NCBI GenBank assembly: GCA_905182985.1
Contig: CAJJDN010000159.1
Location: 1-64,000, forward strand
Length of the DNA stretch: 64,000 bases
Origin: Paramecium sonneborni
Lineage: Eukaryota > Ciliophora > Oligohymenophorea > Peniculida > Parameciidae
Direction: 5' to 3'
Part shown: positions 61,863-64,000 of the stretch, piece by piece
Position numbering within the stretch: position 1 is the first letter of the stretch
Layout of the letters: each line of letters opens with the position of its first letter
The notes under the pieces: generated by a model
The model's database searches: none
What the model was told of the DNA's origin: nothing
Seen by the model: only the letters and a program-made list of their open reading frames with translations
Made by a program: the position numbers and the translations under genes

Positions 61863-63806
61863 ATGTCTCAATCCTTATAAAAAAAACTGAGAAAGTAAGA
61901 AATTACTCATGAAATTGAAATCTTTTAATACAGTAATGGTAAAAATAATCTGTAATTTAATCTTCTATCCAAAATTTGTTCTTGTTAAATTGATAAATTA
62001 ATCATACATTTTGACTAATAAATTTTATAATCTGCCAAATTTAGAATGTTTCAAGAATTGAGAATACTATCACTGCAATTAAAGATTTCAAAATTAAAAC
62101 ATTACATAATTATAAATACTTATTTAATTTGGTTGATAAGGTTTAGAATTTGATGTTGGAACAATAGACACTGTAAATTTTTATTTTATTGACTAATTCT
62201 CTGAAAAATTCCAAAGTAAGCCACAAAAAATTGGAAAAGTTGTTTTTTATATTATAAAAATATATATTAATAAAGAAAAATTTAATAAAAAAGACTCGGA
62301 CTTCTTTCCTTAAAAATAAAAAAGTTGAGGCTATAAAAAAATCAGTATTTAAACAAATTAGTAATGAAATGATTGAATTTTGTAAAAAATGTAGGAATTA
62401 ACAAAAATATCTAAATTTTAAGAATAAAAGCTTGATTATTATAATTTTGTATTAGAATGCTTAGATTTGGTTAAAATAACCTTAATCCAAGTCAACACTA
62501 TTTATAAATTCTTTAATAAAGAAAGATATTTTGTTGAGACCTTACTATTTATGTAAAAATATTATATTAAATATGAAAATTTTGAGGATACATATTATTT
62601 ATAAATTAAAGTCAGCTGTAAATTACTTAATAATTTAATTAATTGAATAAGGAAATCTTTAATGAAATAAAGTGATTAATCTCTTCTCAAGTTATGTGCC
62701 TACAATAAAGTACCTTAGGATAAGAAAAAGCAACTAGTTGAACTGGTGTTTTAGAAAGAATGGAAAATCATATAGGTTTGTCTTAGTTTATTTATTTGGC
62801 TAAAAGTGGCAAAATTTTCTCTAATCATGAATTGACAGGAAATTTTGCTTAAGATTCTGAACAGTTAGTTTATGTAAAATATCTTTAATCCCAAAATGAT
62901 GGATAGTGAGAAATCTACTCACACAATAATTGATTTCCATTCATATTAAATTATCAAAATATATTTAATCATTTATTATCTAAATGGTCATATATTACCT
63001 TTTTAAATTCTCATAGAATAGAATAGCATCCGAATCCTTTAAAGTTTTAAGTAGAAAAAGATTCTTACCATTATATATTGAAATATTTCAAAGCATATAG
63101 AAATTCATCTCTTTGCATAAATGACCCAATTTTATCTCTAAAAAAATCGATATAATTAATAGACACTGTCTTTGCTATTGTCCTAGCAATAATTATCTTA
63201 TTTTATAAAAGTTATTCCAGAAGTATTAATTGCAAATTAGGAATTATTAATCCAATTTCATACTTCTAAACATTTATCTTATTGCTTAAAGAGCCTTTTA
63301 TAATGGTTGAAAAATTTTAATATCAGCTATATCTTTAAATTAATCTGTCACCTTAATTTAATCAGAGTAAAGATTAAGATATTTCATAATTATCCAATCC
63401 TAAACTAGTTTAATCATTCAATCTGCAAAACTTTACCAATCACTTGTGGATTATTTGCATAAACTCTTCTATTTAGAGTCTTTACATTTTTATAAAATTA
63501 TAGTTTTTCAGGTGTTCAAACTTAATTAGTCGAAATCCTTTAGGATTAATTAAGATCCTAAGATTAATAATCTTAATCAAATGGTATACCTCTAAATTTG
63601 TAATTTAACAAAATACAATTATTAGAATCTTTAGACAAGTTAAATTGATTTTCTCTTAAGAATATTTGAATAAATCTGAACATCCATCTTTAAATTTATT
63701 ATAAGTACATAATAAAATAATTTATTCACCTGAATCATGGGAAATTATTTTAAGGAGTCATACTGATACATTAATAGGTTCTACATAAACACAATTCTGT
63801 TTCTGA
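61863..63806 (+). pseudogene. Decayed gene of a multi-TM or cytoplasmic ciliate protein
   Basis: Protein-like text is visible in successive frames: MSQSLQKKLRKQEITHEIEI (61863 on), then TLHNYKYLFNLVDKVQNLML with QIFILLTNSLKNSKVSHKKL, then KLDYYNFVLECLDLVK and TIYKFFNKERYFVETLLFMQ, then TGVLERMENHIGLSQFIYLA, then HPNPLKFQVEKDSYHYILKY with a hydrophobic IDTVFAIVLAIIILFY. At least three in-frame TGA codons (about 62739, 62907 and 62931) and at least three frame changes that no 19-35 nt intron explains break it. The last open part runs 62934-63806. I infer a pseudogene of a large ciliate protein that I could not name. Confidence 0.6.
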
Positions 63807-64000
63807 ATACAATGAAATAATATTATAAGAAAGAGAATTTAAACTTATTATAACAAAAGAAAACTTAAGATTAGGAATTATTTGTTCGTATTAAAGAACA
63901 AGAATTTTTCAAGAATTATCCAAGAAACACATATAATAATATAATAGTTAACAATAAGAACATTATAAATTTGATAATATAATTATTTTGATTTTTGAAT
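63807..64000. other. Window end, nothing recognised
   Basis: AT-rich sequence, with some Glu/Lys-like text on the plus strand that may continue the decayed gene. No feature is supported. Confidence 0.4.

Noticed and set aside
1..64000. Reading the window with the standard genetic code
   Set aside because: It breaks every recognisable protein (RSP9, PIKfyve, importin alpha, TLDc and others) at TAA/TAG codons, while the ciliate code keeps them open.

Overview
The window is a left chromosome end from the macronuclear genome of a Paramecium-type ciliate. Three things show this. It opens with mixed C4A2/C3A3 telomere repeats. Long reading frames appear only when TAA and TAG are read as glutamine and TGA is the sole stop (ciliate nuclear code). 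Genes are split by very short introns, mostly 19-35 nt with GT...AG ends. The sequence is very AT-rich, with intergenic gaps often of only 11-200 bp. All proteins below were read by hand with the ciliate code, and introns were inferred from frame continuity plus GT...AG ends. Where exon sums divide exactly by three I say so; otherwise the exon structure is approximate.

Layout. 1-309: telomere and degenerate subtelomeric repeat. 310-1821: secreted surface protein with Gln/Asn-rich tandem repeats. 1822-4225: decayed AT-rich DNA. 4226-10037: a large TPR-repeat protein and a membrane protein, both on minus. 10038-13027: nearly empty. 13028-20247: a WD40 protein, two minus-strand unknowns inside a 1,061-bp perfect direct repeat joined by one N (probably an assembly artefact), a zinc-finger/SPRY-like protein and a TLDc protein. 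21209-31640: double carbonic-anhydrase-like protein, small HTH protein, degenerate PP2C, Alba protein, MORN protein, importin alpha and radial spoke protein 9. 31694-41221: a small membrane protein, two tandem DENN-domain genes and a FYVE-TCP1-PIPK (PIKfyve/Fab1) lipid kinase. 41246-50396: small Gln-rich and ubiquitin-like genes, two 5S rRNA genes, a TPH-type ciliary coiled-coil protein, a cyclic-nucleotide-type ion channel and a chromodomain protein. 50471-59910: multi-TM protein, CFAP77, RbAp48/Msi1-like WD40 protein, second HTH paralogue, a large C2-like protein and a three-repeat MYB factor with a poly-Gln tract. 59911-64000: gene-poor, with a large decayed pseudogene.

Themes. Cilia: RSP9, CFAP77, the TPH-type protein and possibly the MORN protein. 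Endomembrane traffic and phosphoinositides: two DENN proteins beside PIKfyve. Chromatin and transcription: chromodomain, RbAp48-like, MYB, two HTH proteins and Alba. Notable oddities are an in-frame TGA inside one DENN gene, a TPR gene with about one intron per repeat, a double carbonic anhydrase lacking zinc ligands, a pseudophosphatase-like PP2C with a frame break, and two divergent gene pairs whose start codons lie 11 and 33 bp apart.
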